A stretch of DNA of 64,000 nt, from the NCBI RefSeq assembly GCF_029263665.1, contig NZ_JAJUFQ010000011.1, positions 62,001-126,000 on the forward strand. The letters are read 5' to 3'. How positions within the stretch are numbered: position 1 is the first letter of the stretch; each line of letters starts with the position of its first letter. Shown here piece after piece: positions 54,877-64,000 of the stretch. The position numbers and the translations under genes were made by a program. The notes under the pieces were generated by a model. The model was not told the origin of the DNA and did no database searches. It worked only from the letters and a program-made list of their open reading frames with translations. The stretch comes from Halomonas sp. (lineage in GTDB: Bacteria; Pseudomonadota; Gammaproteobacteria; Pseudomonadales; Halomonadaceae).

Positions 54877-56367
54877 TCAACCAAACGCCTGAGCCGGCAT
54901 AATCGACTCGACGAACATCACCAGTTCCTCAAGAATCTGACGCTGGCGATCGGTCAAGGAAGTCTGGTTCAGGCGCTCCAGTTCACGAGCGAAATCCTTG
55001 AGCGTCAGGCTGGAAAGCGCCGGATCATTCATCTTCTCCCAGCGATAGGCTTCCCATCGCTGCTGCTCCTCCCCTGTCAGGGTATCTGGATAACTACGCG
55101 CACGATAACGAAACAGCATCTCTTCCAGGCGCGGATCCTGGAAAGCAAAACGTGCATCCACCAGATCCCAGGGATCCATGCTCCGCACCTGCTGCATCTG
55201 CTGGCGATCACTGGGCGAGAAAAAGCCTCCAGAATAAAGCATCAGATCGGGATCTCGCGGCGGCTCCGGCGGACCTTCCGAGAAAACCTCACTCACCTTT
55301 GCGGCGATATCCGGATCGCCTGCCAAACGACGAAAATGCTCTCGGCACTGCGCCATATCCAGGCCTAGGCGCTCGACAATCTCGCCATATTCACCTTGGT
55401 GAGGACCAGAGACATCCTTCAGTGCACTGGCCGGGAAGACCACAGGACACTTGTTGACATGAATGACCTTGAGAGGAATACGACTGACACCCTCTGCAAG
55501 ATCATCATTACTGACAAACACACGTTGGCGAATCTCTGCTGCCGACAGGCGCAGCATTTCGGATGGGTCGAGCGACAGGTCGTAAACGATGATGCCATTG
55601 CTGTTGGTCGGGTGTACCGTCAGCGGCAACACAAGGGCACCACAGGCACGACTGGCAGGATAGCGACGCGAAATATGCAAGACGGGTTTGCGTGAGACAA
55701 CACCCAGGCGCTTTGCCACCTGGCGCTTGTTGCGAAGAGACAGCAAGTAGTCAAACAGGTTGACATTCCGCTCGCGAAGCAGGCGCGCTAGAGCAATGGT
55801 GGCCCGCACATCGGCAAGAGCGTCGTGGGCCCCGGCATGCTCGATGCCATTGGCAGCCGTCAGGTCTTCGAGACGAAAGCTGGGAGCCCCATCTTCCCGA
55901 TGAGGCCATTCGATACCTTCAGGGCGTAAGGCATGGAATGCCCGCACGATATCGATCAGGTCCCAACGAGAATTGCCGTTCTGCCATTCCCTGGCATAAG
56001 GATCAATCAGGTTTCGATAAAACAGGTGGCGGCTGACTTCATCGTCGAAGCGCAGGCTGTTATAGCCCAGTACACAAGTACCAGGTACGCTCATCTCGGT
56101 TTCAATGGCACCGGCAAATTCGGCCTCGGGCACCCCCTTGCGCCTTGCCTGCTGAGGTGTGATACCGGTGATCAGGCACGCCATAGGGTGTGGCAAGGCA
56201 TCATCAGAGGGCTTGCAGAACAATTCCACAGGCTCACCGATCTCATTGAAATCGGCATCAGTGCGAATGGCAGCGAACTGCGAAGGACGATCGCGGCGAG
56301 GGTCAGCCCCGAAAGTCTCGTAATCGTGCCACAAGAAAGTCAGCGGAGCGGCGGTCGGCTGCGCCAT
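54877..56367 (-). CDS. sbcB: exonuclease I
   Basis: A 496-residue 3'-5' single-strand DNA exonuclease of the DEDDh group. The first catalytic motif is FLWHDYETFGADPRRDRPSQ, Exo II CVLGYNSLRFDDEVSRH, and Exo III AHDALADVRATIALARL. The C-terminal SH3-like and helical domains have LHISRRYPASRACG and RIPLKVIHVNKCPV. It trims 3' ends in recombination and mismatch repair. ATG 56367 begins MAQPTAAPLTFLWHD; the frame to 56433 adds a hydrophobic stretch without support. Confidence 0.95.
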   Translation of the reverse strand: MAQPTAAPLTFLWHDYETFGADPRRDRPSQFAAIRTDADFNEIGEPVELFCKPSDDALPHPMACLITGITPQQARRKGVPEAEFAGAIETEMSVPGTCVLGYNSLRFDDEVSRHLFYRNLIDPYAREWQNGNSRWDLIDIVRAFHALRPEGIEWPHREDGAPSFRLEDLTAANGIEHAGAHDALADVRATIALARLLRERNVNLFDYLLSLRNKRQVAKRLGVVSRKPVLHISRRYPASRACGALVLPLTVHPTNSNGIIVYDLSLDPSEMLRLSAAEIRQRVFVSNDDLAEGVSRIPLKVIHVNKCPVVFPASALKDVSGPHQGEYGEIVERLGLDMAQCREHFRRLAGDPDIAAKVSEVFSEGPPEPPRDPDLMLYSGGFFSPSDRQQMQQVRSMDPWDLVDARFAFQDPRLEEMLFRYRARSYPDTLTGEEQQRWEAYRWEKMNDPALSSLTLKDFARELERLNQTSLTDRQRQILEELVMFVESIMPAQAFG

Positions 56368-56526
56368 GGGCAAGAGGTCTCCACGCGGCTGAAAAGACAA
56401 AACCAGAAGGCAAAACGCTGAACAGCCTAGCACAGCCCAGCCTTGGGCCGAACTCGTGAGTCACCAGAATAGCCAGGCAAGACGTCTCAATCCGGCTCTT
56501 CTCAACCCGGTGATAGATACAACGAA

Positions 56527-56555
56527 CCGCGCCCCGGCATGACCTTGGGGCGCGG
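56527..56555 (-). terminator. GC-rich terminator after minCDE
   Basis: CCGCGCCCC (56527-56535) pairs with GGGGCGCGG (56547-56555). On the minus strand TTCGTTGT follows. It lies about 60 bp past the minE stop. Confidence 0.65.
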
Positions 56556-56615
56556 GCTGCACTGGACATCCATTACCCCCGCCTCTCGATGAGATTCAAC
56601 GGCATACCATGCAGC

Positions 56616-56870
56616 TCAGCTGCGTGGCAGGGTAACGTTCAACTCAAGTACTGAGCAATTATCTTCACTGTCCAGGGACATGTTGATGGCATCGTCGTCG
56701 ACACTGACGTAGCGGCGAATGACTTCCAGCAACTCCTTTTCAAGCAACGGCAAGAAGTCTGGCTGACCACCTCGCTGACTACGTTGGTGGGCGACGATGA
56801 TCTGCAAGCGCTCCTTGGCGACGGAAGCGGACTTCTTGCGCTCGCGCTTCAGGAAATCAAGTAGTTTCAC
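56616..56870 (-). CDS. minE: cell division topological factor MinE
   Basis: An 84-residue protein that drives pole-to-pole MinD oscillation. [20 protein letters not shown] then [12 protein letters not shown] holds the membrane and MinD-binding segments, and [20 protein letters not shown] is in the dimer domain. Its ATG lies inside the last codons of minD (4-bp overlap), so the two are coupled. Confidence 0.97.
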   Translation of the reverse strand: MKLLDFLKRERKKSASVAKERLQIIVAHQRSQRGGQPDFLPLLEKELLEVIRRYVSVDDDAINMSLDSEDNCSVLELNVTLPRS

Positions 56871-57685
56871 CGACGGCCTCCTCCGAACATGCGGCTCAGC
56901 AGGCTTTTCTTCTGGAACTCGTGGAAACGCAGAGGCACATCCTCGCCCAACAGGCGACCGACAGTATCCAGATATGCCTTGCCGGCATCACTGTTGCCAT
57001 CATGTGCCACCGGGATCCCCTGGTTGGATGCACGCAGTACCGCCTCGGACTCCGGGATCAGGCCGATCAGGTCAATAGCCAGTATTTCGCGGATATCTTC
57101 AAGATTGAGCATATCGCCCTGATCAACTCGGCCCGGGTTATAGCGTGTGATCAGCAGATGCTCCTTGACGGGGTCCTTGCCTTCTTCAGCACGACGGGTC
57201 TTGGAAGACAGCAGACCGAGGATACGGTCGGAGTCACGAACCGACGACACTTCAGGGTTGGTTACCACGATCGCTTCATCAGCAAAGTACATGGCCAACT
57301 GAGCGCCCCGCTCGATGCCAGCCGGCGAATCACACAGGATATAGTCGAAATCCTTCGACAGGGTCTCAAGGACCTTTTCCACACCATCCTGAGTCAACGC
57401 ATCCTTGTCCCGAGTCTGGGATGCCGGAAGAATGTGCAGGTTGTCGACTCGCTTATCGCGGATCAGAGCCTGGCTGAGGCCGGCCTCTCCCTGGATCACA
57501 TTGACCAGGTCATAGACCACACGGCGCTCACAGCCCATGATCAAATCGAGATTCCGCAGGCCGACGTCAAAGTCGATCACCACGGTCTTGTTGCCTCGCA
57601 GCGCCAGGCCAGTGGCGATGGCTGCCGCACTGGTAGTCTTACCGACCCCACCTTTACCGGAGGTCACAACGATGATCTTGGCCAA
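56867..57685 (-). CDS. minD: septum site-determining ATPase MinD
   Basis: A 272-residue deviant Walker A ATPase. [20 protein letters not shown] is the ATP loop, [20 protein letters not shown] follows, and the C-terminal amphipathic helix ([17 protein letters not shown]) anchors it in the membrane when ATP-bound. It carries MinC and is displaced by MinE. Gene order minC-minD-minE is the standard operon; it lies 78 bp from minC. Confidence 0.98.
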   Translation of the reverse strand: MAKIIVVTSGKGGVGKTTSAAAIATGLALRGNKTVVIDFDVGLRNLDLIMGCERRVVYDLVNVIQGEAGLSQALIRDKRVDNLHILPASQTRDKDALTQDGVEKVLETLSKDFDYILCDSPAGIERGAQLAMYFADEAIVVTNPEVSSVRDSDRILGLLSSKTRRAEEGKDPVKEHLLITRYNPGRVDQGDMLNLEDIREILAIDLIGLIPESEAVLRASNQGIPVAHDGNSDAGKAYLDTVGRLLGEDVPLRFHEFQKKSLLSRMFGGGRR

Positions 57686-57763
57686 GTGTCACATCCTGTC
57701 TTGGTAATATGTTGGTCCTGCCACCACGATTCGAATGATGCGGCGGCACGTCCTAATCAAACA

Positions 57764-58516
57764 TTATGCCAGAGGCTTGATGCCTAGCTGATCGTCATCA
57801 AGGACGACTTGCACGGCAGTGCCAAGTAGCTGCGGGTCAATGTCTTCGAGCCGCTTGTAGTTTCCAGCCACGGAGAGCAGCTCAGCATGGAGTTCTCGAC
57901 AGAAGATGCCCACACGAGCATCTCCATGAATCCCTGCCAGTGCTCGCCCTCGCAATGCCCCATAGACATGCACATTGCCAGCGGCCAACAGCTCTGCCCC
58001 CGCATTGACCGACCCCACTACAACCAGGTCACCATCCGGTGCCGTCACCTGCTGTCCAGAGCGCACAGTGCCGCGATAGACACGCCCGACACCACTTTGT
58101 GGCACGGCCTCCACGATCTCGATTGGTTCTTCTGCCGTTTCGTTGGCTGTCTCGGTAGGAGGCACGCTTTCCAGTGTGCGGCTGCGACCGCTATCCTGGG
58201 GGGCAAACCAACCGAGGCCTAGCGCCCAGGCGGATTGCCGGACCGGATCGGCACCACCACGCACCGCTACCGGCAGCAGTTTATGGGCACGGCACACGGC
58301 ACAGATTCTTTCCAATGCCAGATGGGGCTCATCGAGCTTCTCGACACTCAGCACCACAGGTGTGTGCTGGAAGAAGGCCGGCGACTGAGACAACTTGCCT
58401 TCCAGTTGCTCACGGATACGCTCCGGGTCCGCACTGGAAAGCTCCATCACTGTCATCGGCAGCATGCCGCCCTTGAACGTAAACGCCATGCTCTCCCTGT
58501 CCACTTTGAGGCTCAT
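57764..58516 (-). CDS. minC: septum site-determining protein MinC
   Basis: A 250-residue FtsZ inhibitor. The N-domain (FTFKGGMLPMTVMELSS) is followed by a linker rich in Glu/Thr near 105-130 and the C-domain beta-helix with GRVYRGTVRSGQQVTAPDGD, VVVGSVNAGAELLAAGNVHV and YGALRGRALAGIHGD, which binds MinD. It is the first gene of minCDE. Confidence 0.96.
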   Translation of the reverse strand: MSLKVDRESMAFTFKGGMLPMTVMELSSADPERIREQLEGKLSQSPAFFQHTPVVLSVEKLDEPHLALERICAVCRAHKLLPVAVRGGADPVRQSAWALGLGWFAPQDSGRSRTLESVPPTETANETAEEPIEIVEAVPQSGVGRVYRGTVRSGQQVTAPDGDLVVVGSVNAGAELLAAGNVHVYGALRGRALAGIHGDARVGIFCRELHAELLSVAGNYKRLEDIDPQLLGTAVQVVLDDDQLGIKPLA

Positions 58517-58708
58517 TGCCGGACTCCACGTCAGGTATTGATCGGGTCACGTCACACAATGCAGGTATGATACTTCTCAGCAAGTGTGATACCCCTCCAC
58601 CGATCATAAGCTGCAATTAACGTAATGTCAGTGTCTCTATTTAGCCACAACAGCACGCACCGGGACTTTTCTGCTGTCTGCGCGCATGATTAGATAAACT
58701 CATCAAGG

Positions 58709-58758
58709 ACTATAGACATCCGGGTACTATAGACATCTAGGAACTATAGACCCTCAAG
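58709..58758. repeat. 17-bp tandem repeat, three copies
   Basis: ACTATAGAC starts at 58709, 58726 and 58743 (17-bp period); copies read GGACTATAGACATCCG, GGTACTATAGACATCTA and GGAACTATAGACCCTCAA. It ends about 30 bp before the start of the DUF349 gene. The 58517-58788 gap contains this and AT-rich DNA that probably has the divergent promoters. Confidence 0.8.
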
Positions 58759-58788
58759 TACTTCTTCACCTTTTCGCCAGGACGCCTC

Positions 58789-61575
58789 ATGCCAGGACTC
58801 CTTCGCCGTCTTTTTTCGCCTCGCTGGCAACATTCCGATTCCGCCGTTCGCCGCGAAGCCGCCGCTCGCCTGGCCTTCAGCTCTCAACGAGAGGCACTGG
58901 AGCAACTCGCGCAGGACCCTGAACCGGATGTACGCCTCGCAGCCCTGCAGCGCATCGAGGATCCTGAACACCTCTTGACCATGCGCAGCAAAGGGCAAGG
59001 CTCCAGAGAGCTGGACCAGCACCTGTGTGCCCTGCTCTGTGGCCGTATTGGAAATATTGACCTTGCCCGCCGGCAACACATGGTGGAAACCATCGATGAC
59101 CCGGAGCTTCTTGAAGTCGTCGCTTTGCAAGGTGACAACCAGCAACTGCGCCTGAGTGCACTACAGCATATCGAAGAGGAAAGCCTCTTGATTCGACAGG
59201 CCTGCGACAACAGTATCGCTGCCGTACGTCATGCTGCCGCCAAGCGCATTACATCGGAAGAAGGACTCAAGACGCTCGCTCACTCGGCCCGCCGCGATCG
59301 CCATGTCATGCGCGATGCCCGTGACAGGCTCAACCGTCTACGTGCTGATGCCGATGCCATCCAGCGCGCCAAGAAACAACGCGAGTCGCTGCTCAACACC
59401 CTGGAGCAGCATAGCAAATCTACCTGGGAACCACTTTACGCTGGGCGCTTCCGCCACCTGGAACGGGAATGGAACAAGCTTGCCAGCCTGCCAGACGCAT
59501 CTCAGGAAAGTCGGTTTCAGGATGCTTGTCTGCGATGTCGCAAAGTGATCCAGGACCACGAGGCGCAAGAGCATGCTCTCCAGACCAGCCAGCAACAGCG
59601 TGAACAAGCTGACCAGGAGCGTGAAGCGCTGGTGATGGCCCTGGAGGATAGCCTGCAGGCTCTGCATCAGGGTGAGACGCTTACGGACCAGGACCTCGCT
59701 AGCCTGCGTTCGCAAAAGCAGATTACAGCAAGCCGCTGGCAATCCCTTTCCGAACGGCATCTGGCCAATGAATCTCTGCGCCAGCGCTATGATAAAGCGC
59801 TCAAGACCTATGATCAGATTCATCAGGCTTATCAGCGTCTCTACGAGCATGCCGATGCCTTGAAAGCCGCGATCCAGGAAGGCAATGAAGACGAGTTGAC
59901 CACTCTGGTCATCGCTTGTGACTGGCCTTCCGGCCTGCCGTTGGACAAGCGCCTTGCCCGCGCAGTGCATTATTTGCACCTGGAACGTGACCTGGCCCAA
60001 AAGGAAGACGATAGTGAGACCGAGCAACGTATCGAGCGCTTTGATACCGAGCTTGTTCGGCTGGAAAGTCTGCTTGATGACGGTTCTTTCAAAGGCGCCA
60101 GCCGCCTTCATCAGCGTCTGCGCCATTTGTCTGAACGTCTACCCGCATCCGCGGAGGCCCAGCACGCAAGACTCAAACGCCTAGGCGCTCGTCTCGCGGA
60201 GTTACGCGATTGGCGAGGCTTTGTCGCCAAGCCCAAGCGTGAGCAGCTATGCCAAGCCATCGAGGCGCTGAAGCAGAACACTCAACTTTCAGAGCGTGAC
60301 CGGGATCACCGCCATCGCCAACTGGTCAAGGAGTGGAAGGCTCTCGGCGACGCCGCGGCCAGCCGGGAGCATTCCGAACGCTTCCGCACGGCTTCCGACC
60401 ATATCCGCGCAACCCTCGAGGAATGGCACGAGCATCAGCAACAGGAACGCTTGCGCAATCTAAAGGAGCGCGAGGCGTTGTGCGAACAGCTCGAGGCTCT
60501 GCTTGAGCAACCTGCCGCCCATGCGGACCCGGATGCTCTGCGCCTGATTCGCGACCAGGCACGTGATCGCTGGCACCGGACATCTCCAGTGCCGCGCGAT
60601 CAGGCTGAAAGCATCGGTCGACGTTTCGGACGTATCCGCCACCATCTCCAGGCGCTGATTGATCGGCGGGCCAATGAAATTGCCGAGGCCAAGCGCGCGT
60701 TGATCGAAGAGATCCAAACCCTCAGCCAGGCAGAGCTCAGCGCAGAGCAACGCGCAAGCCGTGCCAAGGCCTTGCAGCAACGTTGGCGTGAACTGGGTCG
60801 CGCCCCCAAGGGAGAAGAACAGGCCTTGTGGCGCCAGTTCCGTCACCTGTGTGACAGGATTTTCGCTGACCGGGATGCCAAGCGTGACGATAAAGCCCAG
60901 AAGACCAAGGAGCGCCTCGAGCAGATGCAAGCGCTCATCGATCGCCTCGATGCCTGGCAACCCACGCATAGCCAGGACGCGTCCTTCCTGGATCAAGCGC
61001 TGAGTGAAGCGCAGACCCTGGAGCCCCTCCCTTCCGGTCGACGTACCGAAGGCATGCGAAAACGCTGGACTGGCATTGTTCGCGCCCGGCGCGAGCGTCT
61101 GGAGCGTATTGGCGTGGCCGAAAAAGTCAATCGATGGCGCCAACTCACACCGCTGATAAACGCACATCTACACGCGGATAACGCTGCCCTTTCAGGTCAT
61201 CATCATGAGGATGTGGAAGTCCCCGAGGGCCTCGACCTTTCCAATGCCTTGCTCCGCGCCCACAACCAACGCAATGTTGCTCGTCACCACCCCCCTGCCG
61301 AAAGTGATGTTGCAGAACGTCTGACAAGATTGCGGGTACATCTGTCACTGCTGGCAGGAGGACCGGTTCTCCACCAGGAAGAGCCTCTGCGCCTGGCCAT
61401 CCAGGTCGAGCGCCTGAATGACAACCTTGGCCAAGTCCCTGAACGCGCGGATGAGCTCGCTTCAGTACTTTGTGAACTGTTGGCTACTGGCCCAGTTTCT
61501 TCCGGCCTGTGGCAACGAGAGGTCGGCGAACTGGACCGACTGCTGGATAGTCTGACGCATTTGCCTCCCCCCTGA
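58789..61575 (+). CDS. large DUF349/HEAT-repeat protein
   Basis: A 928-residue soluble protein. Residues 1-180 look like HEAT/TOG-type repeats (DSAVRREAAARLAFSSQREA, DPEPDVRLAALQRIEDPEHL, IRQACDNSIAAVRHAAAKRI). From about residue 180 it is a long, Gln/Arg/Glu-rich helical rod with repeated DUF349 units recognised by the W-x-x-L-G/A core (EWNKLASLP, EWKALGDAA, RWRELGRAP, RWTGIVRAR). Such proteins occur in gammaproteobacteria and have no established role. It is monocistronic, between minC and phaB. The 17-bp triplicate repeat precedes it. Confidence 0.88.
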   Translation: MPGLLRRLFSPRWQHSDSAVRREAAARLAFSSQREALEQLAQDPEPDVRLAALQRIEDPEHLLTMRSKGQGSRELDQHLCALLCGRIGNIDLARRQHMVETIDDPELLEVVALQGDNQQLRLSALQHIEEESLLIRQACDNSIAAVRHAAAKRITSEEGLKTLAHSARRDRHVMRDARDRLNRLRADADAIQRAKKQRESLLNTLEQHSKSTWEPLYAGRFRHLEREWNKLASLPDASQESRFQDACLRCRKVIQDHEAQEHALQTSQQQREQADQEREALVMALEDSLQALHQGETLTDQDLASLRSQKQITASRWQSLSERHLANESLRQRYDKALKTYDQIHQAYQRLYEHADALKAAIQEGNEDELTTLVIACDWPSGLPLDKRLARAVHYLHLERDLAQKEDDSETEQRIERFDTELVRLESLLDDGSFKGASRLHQRLRHLSERLPASAEAQHARLKRLGARLAELRDWRGFVAKPKREQLCQAIEALKQNTQLSERDRDHRHRQLVKEWKALGDAAASREHSERFRTASDHIRATLEEWHEHQQQERLRNLKEREALCEQLEALLEQPAAHADPDALRLIRDQARDRWHRTSPVPRDQAESIGRRFGRIRHHLQALIDRRANEIAEAKRALIEEIQTLSQAELSAEQRASRAKALQQRWRELGRAPKGEEQALWRQFRHLCDRIFADRDAKRDDKAQKTKERLEQMQALIDRLDAWQPTHSQDASFLDQALSEAQTLEPLPSGRRTEGMRKRWTGIVRARRERLERIGVAEKVNRWRQLTPLINAHLHADNAALSGHHHEDVEVPEGLDLSNALLRAHNQRNVARHHPPAESDVAERLTRLRVHLSLLAGGPVLHQEEPLRLAIQVERLNDNLGQVPERADELASVLCELLATGPVSSGLWQREVGELDRLLDSLTHLPPP

Positions 61576-61586
61576 ATCGGCACACC

Positions 61587-61612
61587 CTTCCCCCGAGGTT
61601 TCCCGGGGGAAG
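61587..61612 (+). terminator. hairpin after the DUF349 gene
   Basis: CTTCCCCCG (61587-61595), loop AGGTTTCC, CGGGGGAAG (61604-61612). Starts 12 bp after the stop. T run is short. Confidence 0.65.
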
Positions 61613-61645
61613 TCATCAGACTCACACTGTTGAGATACATCCCAT

Positions 61646-61684
61646 GATGGCTCGCCCCTTTCTTCAAGAAGGGGGCGAGCCATC
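61646..61684 (-). terminator. hairpin after phaB
   Basis: GATGGCTCGCCCC (61646-61658) pairs with GGGGCGAGCCATC (61672-61684). It touches the phaB stop at 61688 and probably works for both converging transcripts. Confidence 0.75.
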
Positions 61685-61687
61685 TGG

Positions 61688-62434
61688 TCAACCCATGAAC
61701 TGGCCACCATTGATGTCGATGTTGGCGCCAGTGATGAAACCATTGTCCTTGTCAGCGAGGAAGGTCACCAGACGCGCAATTTCTTCAGGTGTGCCATAAC
61801 GCTTCATGGGGATGGTTTCGCGGATAGCTTCCCGCACTTTCTCGGGAATTTTCATGATCATGTCGGTGGCAATGTATCCAGGCGATATCGTGTTGACCGT
61901 TATGCCCTTGGTTGCCGTCTCCTGAGCCAGAGCCATGGTCAGGCCATGCATGCCCGCCTTGGCGGCGGAGTAGTTGACTTGGCCAAACTGCCCCTTGCGG
62001 CCGTTGATGGAAGATATATTGATGATGCGGCCGTAGTTCTGCTCAAGCATCATCTCGATCACACTGCGGCAGGTGTTGAAGACACTGTTGAGGTTCGTAT
62101 CAATGACGACATCCCATTGTTCGGGAGTCATCTTCTTCATGGTGCCATCGCGTGTGATGCCCGCACAATTGACCAGTACAGAAACAGGACCGTACTTGGC
62201 CTCGATCTCTCTTACTCCTGCCTGGCAGGCCTCGAAGCTTGTGAGGTCCACCCCAGCCACGTCGATATTCTCGTAACCATCTGCCCTCTGGGCCTCTAAC
62301 CAGGACTTGGCCTTCTCTGGATTGTTATAACCAGCAACTACTTGATACCCGGCGTCTGCCAGGGACCGACAAATTGCACTGCCGATCCCCCCGGTTCCCC
62401 CGGTGACCCATGCGATATTTTTCTGCTGAGTCAT
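61688..62434 (-). CDS. phaB: acetoacetyl-CoA reductase
   Basis: A 248-residue NADPH-dependent SDR giving (R)-3-hydroxybutyryl-CoA for polyhydroxybutyrate. The motif TGGTGGIGSAICR binds cofactor, NCAGITRDG follows strand 4, and catalysis uses Ser in NISSINGRKGQFGQ with YSAAKAG. VSVLVNCAGITRDGTMKKM and QFMG end are typical of PhaB. GGGAGG precedes ATG 62434. The other pha genes are not in the window, so this copy is unlinked. Confidence 0.95.
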   Translation of the reverse strand: MTQQKNIAWVTGGTGGIGSAICRSLADAGYQVVAGYNNPEKAKSWLEAQRADGYENIDVAGVDLTSFEACQAGVREIEAKYGPVSVLVNCAGITRDGTMKKMTPEQWDVVIDTNLNSVFNTCRSVIEMMLEQNYGRIINISSINGRKGQFGQVNYSAAKAGMHGLTMALAQETATKGITVNTISPGYIATDMIMKIPEKVREAIRETIPMKRYGTPEEIARLVTFLADKDNGFITGANIDINGGQFMG

Positions 62435-62683
62435 CTCGACCTCCCTGATTGATCTTGTTGCGCCATCGTCCTTTTCAATGGCGATGGCGTCAGCACTCCT
62501 ACTGCTTACCATCCACGACCCTCATTGGCCGCTACGCTCAATGGTGCCTGGCGGAGCTTACAATTCAACGACAACTTCACCATGCAGTATGGACCACTGC
62601 TGCAAATCAAGACGACCAATCCGAGTCAATCTTTTTGCAGTGTTGACTTTTCCGCCTAAAGTCGTAGAATGTGCACACGTTGA

Positions 62684-62760
<77 letters not shown>

Positions 62761-62773
62761 ATATTCAGAGAGA

Positions 62774-62802
62774 GGCCAGATCCAAACGGATCTGGCCTTT
62801 TT
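62774..62802 (+). terminator. tRNA-fMet intrinsic terminator
   Basis: GGCCAGATCC (62774-62783), loop AAAC, GGATCTGGCC (62788-62797), then TTTTT. Ends transcription of the initiator tRNA. Confidence 0.93.
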
Positions 62803-62808
62803 CGTTAC

Positions 62809-62895
62809 TGCGGAATGGGCCATCAAGCCGCTCGTCGGGCTCAGCTCTTCATCACCCCAGGAAGGTCATCGGGTCAAACCCGGTCCCCGCTACCC
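62809..62895 (+). pseudogene. decayed second copy of the initiator tRNA
   Basis: Aligns with the intact tRNA from TGCGG (62809) to CCCCGCTACC (62885-62894). GCTCGTCGGGCTCA and the AAGGTCATCGG to CCGGT arm are conserved, but the 5' D arm has changed, the anticodon region is replaced by an insertion (CTCTTCATCACCCCAGG) that removes CATAACCCG, the T loop reads GTCAAAC, and the CCA end is CCC. It cannot fold as a tRNA. Its terminator copy also follows. About 87 bases against 77. Confidence 0.85.
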
Positions 62896-62907
62896 ATATT
62901 CAGAGAG

Positions 62908-62938
62908 AAGCCAGGTCCAAACGGATCTGGCTTTTTTT
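62908..62938 (+). terminator. duplicated terminator of the decayed tRNA copy
   Basis: AGCCAGGTCC (62908-62917), loop AAAC, GGATCTGGCT (62922-62931) with one G-U pair, then seven T. It repeats the terminator at 62774 with two changes and appears still functional. Confidence 0.9.
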
Positions 62939-63069
62939 CGTTGTACTGGTAGGCAAGAGCCTGCACGACGTTCACGCCAACCTGATATCCTGCATGACAC
63001 CATGCATCTTGAAGTTGGCTGCCTCCGCCCGCATGTTGTATTCAAACTCTTCTTAAACAAGGTCTAGCC

Positions 63070-63999
63070 ATGCCCATCGTCGACCCGCGCACCGGCGACA
63101 CCATCAGTGCAACTGCCGAGCCAGGCACTGCTCACGCATCCACACCACAGGACAGCGATCTGATTCTTGAAGTCGATCGCAGCAATATCCAGCAAGTGTT
63201 GGAATTGTCCACGCGTGTACCGGTTCTCCTGGACTGTTGGGCACCATGGTGCGAGCCATGCAAGAATCTGATGCCTGTACTGGAGAAGCTGGTGCGTGAG
63301 TATGCCGGCGCATTCCTGCTGGCCAAGCTGAATATCGATGATAATCAAGAGATTGCTGCTCAGCTGGGCGTTCGCTCAGTTCCCGATGTCAAGCTCATCA
63401 GCCAGGGGGGACTGGTCGATCAGTTCCAGGGAGCTCTGCCAGAAAAAGAGATACGTGAATGGCTGAGTCGTTACTTCCAGGCTCCAGAAAACGCCTCTCT
63501 CAGCCCGGAAGAACAGGCCGAACAGGCGCTCACCGTGGGAGATACGGCCACGGCAGGAGCGATCTACGCCGAGTTGATTCAGCAAAATCCTGAGCAGTAC
63601 AGCTACATGATCCAACTGGCCAGAGTGCGCGTTGCAGAGAATCGTAACGATGAAGCCCGTGAGCTGCTTGATGCACTTCCGCCAGAAGAGCGTGACGCAC
63701 CAGCAGCACGCGGCGTACGTGCCAGCATAGAGTTTGGTGAGGAAGCTCCGGATGCTGAGGCACTGGCCGCCCTGGAAGGTCGTGAGGATAGCGAGGCCAA
63801 CTACTTGAGAGCCCTGCGTCAGGTAGCGGATGCCAATTATGAAGAAGGCCTGGAAGGATTGCTGGCAGTAATGAAGAGCGATCGTACTTATGGCGATGAC
63901 CTGGCCAGGAAGACTCTGCTGCGAGTCTTCGACGCCCTGGGCGCCGACCACCCTCTGACAGTGATCTATCGCCGCAAGCTGTTCGCCCTTCTCTACTGA
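63070..63999 (+). CDS. cnoX: thioredoxin-like co-chaperone CnoX (YbbN)
   Basis: A 309-residue protein: a thioredoxin domain to about residue 145 with active site WAPWCEPC (Cys61, Cys64) and cis-Pro loop VRSVPDVKLI, then a C-terminal TPR-like region (EQAEQALTVGDTATAGAIYA, LIQQNPEQYSYMIQLARVRV). CnoX shields substrates from over-oxidation and hands them to GroEL/DnaK. E. coli YbbN lacks the full CXXC, whereas here both Cys are present as in Caulobacter, so redox activity is plausible. The gene ends at TGA 63997-63999, one base from the edge of the window. Confidence 0.92.
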   Translation: MPIVDPRTGDTISATAEPGTAHASTPQDSDLILEVDRSNIQQVLELSTRVPVLLDCWAPWCEPCKNLMPVLEKLVREYAGAFLLAKLNIDDNQEIAAQLGVRSVPDVKLISQGGLVDQFQGALPEKEIREWLSRYFQAPENASLSPEEQAEQALTVGDTATAGAIYAELIQQNPEQYSYMIQLARVRVAENRNDEARELLDALPPEERDAPAARGVRASIEFGEEAPDAEALAALEGREDSEANYLRALRQVADANYEEGLEGLLAVMKSDRTYGDDLARKTLLRVFDALGADHPLTVIYRRKLFALLY

Positions 64000-64000
64000 G

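Noticed and set aside
62809..62895. Second tRNA considered as a working gene of another specificity
   Set aside because: No anticodon stem-loop can form, the T loop is altered and the end reads CCC.

Overview
The window looks like chromosome of a halophilic gammaproteobacterium, most likely Halomonadaceae (Halomonas or a close relative). This is inferred from the acidic secreted proteins, a BCCT osmolyte transporter, PhaB, and gammaproteobacterial gene orders such as rpsP-rimM-trmD-rplS, ffh beside ypjD-corB, xerD-dsbC-hom-thrC and minCDE. There are no rRNA genes, CRISPR arrays, insertion sequences or prophages. Most of the window is ordinary core genome with accessory patches.

Region by region. 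1-3.3 kb: a class III aminotransferase (5' end outside the window), an NhaC-family antiporter and agmatine deiminase, probably a polyamine/agmatine unit. 3.4-9.5 kb: a glycine-zipper lipoprotein, a tandem-repeat array, a BCCT transporter, a YhbW-like flavin monooxygenase, an amidase, and an orphan colicin/pyocin-type immunity gene. 9.7-20.6 kb: a nine-gene polyol operon read leftward (ABC transporter mtlEFGK-like, HAD phosphatase, SmoS-like dehydrogenase, small kinase, mannitol/arabinitol dehydrogenase, xylulokinase) with a SorC-type regulator. 20.6-24.9 kb: PepSY protein, response regulator and sensor kinase, facing two paralogous secreted PepSY-like genes that share an OmpR-type direct-repeat box.

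25.1-35.8 kb: beta-carbonic anhydrase with a SulP transporter (probable bicarbonate pair), a voltage-gated-type K+ channel, a TonB receptor, a FadL-type porin, and a MerR-CopA copper operon with a textbook 20-bp-spacer MerR promoter and a 24-codon membrane microprotein. 35.9-49.5 kb: RecJ-like exonuclease, GST, thrC, hom, dsbC, xerD, rplS, trmD, rimM, rpsP, ffh, ypjD and corB. 49.6-64 kb: TetR-acyltransferase pair with its own palindrome, a SRAP (YedK-like) protein that has lost its catalytic residues, a pitrilysin-like protease, sbcB, minCDE, a large HEAT/DUF349 protein, phaB, initiator tRNA followed by a decayed second copy, and cnoX/ybbN.

No wholly new system was found. The most unusual signals are the degenerate SRAP protein, the orphan immunity gene colliding with a truncated-looking ORF, the shared PepSY promoter box, the decayed initiator-tRNA copy, and six unrelated short tandem arrays in intergenic DNA. 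All functional calls rest on reading the sequence and on recall of protein families. No search was run.
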